Below are positions 5,287 through 5,397 of a stretch of DNA of 5,397 nucleotides, in pieces. Source of the stretch: Natrialbaceae archaeon B1-Br10_E2g27 (GTDB taxonomy: Archaea; Halobacteriota; Halobacteria; Halobacteriales; Natrialbaceae). Under the pieces are notes generated by a model. The model was given only the letters and a program-made list of their open reading frames with translations, ran no database searches and had not been told where the DNA came from. The translations under genes were made by a program, and so were the position numbers. Numbering within the stretch: position 1 is the first letter of the stretch; every line of letters starts with the position of its first letter. The stretch covers positions 1 to 5,397 of the forward strand of contig LKMM01000186.1 of assembly GCA_001563885.1 (NCBI GenBank), read 5' to 3'.

Positions 5287-5397
5287 ATGACCGATCTCCT
5301 CGAGACGCTGATCGAAAACCGCGAGATGGTCCAGCCAAACCACGCGAACATGCTCGGTACTGCCCACGGAGGCAACGTGATGAAATGGATGGACGAA
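5287..5397 (+). CDS. Acyl-CoA thioesterase, hot-dog fold, 3' partial
   Basis: Only the first 37 codons are inside the window, and the frame is open at the right edge. The segment MVQPNHANMLGTAHGG (14-29) followed by NVMKWMDE (30-37) matches the N-terminal signature of cytosolic acyl-CoA thioesterases of the YciA/BACH type (PNHAN..G..HGG..MKWMDE). These hydrolyse acyl-CoA to free fatty acid and CoA; the Asn and Asp of this block form part of the active site in characterised members. The start is ATG5287 (MTDLLETLIENR), with no Shine-Dalgarno sequence but a TATA-like run upstream. It is divergent from the traB-like gene, and nothing suggests a shared function. The rest of the domain cannot be judged here, and chain-length preference is unknown. 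Confidence 0.87.
   Translation, partial: MTDLLETLIENREMVQPNHANMLGTAHGGNVMKWMDE

Overview
The window is about 5.4 kb of high-GC, densely packed DNA. Acidic proteins (Asp/Glu-rich tails and loops), frequent CTCGAG and TCGTCG words, mostly leaderless starts with TATA-like boxes about 25-28 bases upstream, and best matches to archaeal family members all point to a haloarchaeal (Halobacteria) chromosome. I cannot name the species. No mobile element, rRNA, tRNA or CRISPR array is visible, and five of the six genes look like conserved chromosomal genes.

Layout. Positions 2-802 (+) hold the C-terminal part of an MscS-type mechanosensitive channel. Its stop overlaps (ATGA) the start of a HemK2/Mtq2-type protein glutamine methyltransferase at 799-1377 (+). 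Convergent to this pair lies a 57-residue gene at 1424-1597 (-), whose product is unknown. Its promoter at 1607-1646 carries two palindromic boxes resembling DtxR/IdeR metal-regulator sites, one on each side of the TATA element. Next is purM (1725-2714, -), for the fifth step of purine synthesis. It is followed, in order of increasing coordinates, by a two-gene minus-strand operon transcribed traB-like first (3419-5191) and M50 site-2-protease-like second (2793-3422). These two genes overlap by four bases. At the right edge, divergent from traB, the first 37 codons of a hot-dog acyl-CoA thioesterase begin at 5287 (+).

How the genes work together. The channel and methyltransferase appear translationally coupled but have no obvious biochemical link. 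The TraB-like and M50 proteins are the most suggestive pair: both are membrane proteins with putative metal-dependent active sites. In Enterococcus, members of the same two families (TraB/PrgY and Eep) act on the same peptide pheromone pathway. A shared membrane-peptide processing or signalling role here is inference only. The metal-box-controlled micro-gene is the other item deserving follow-up: it is small enough to be skipped by annotation and has an unusually readable regulatory region. purM may use its own promoter as well as read-through from the M50 gene 78 bases upstream of it.
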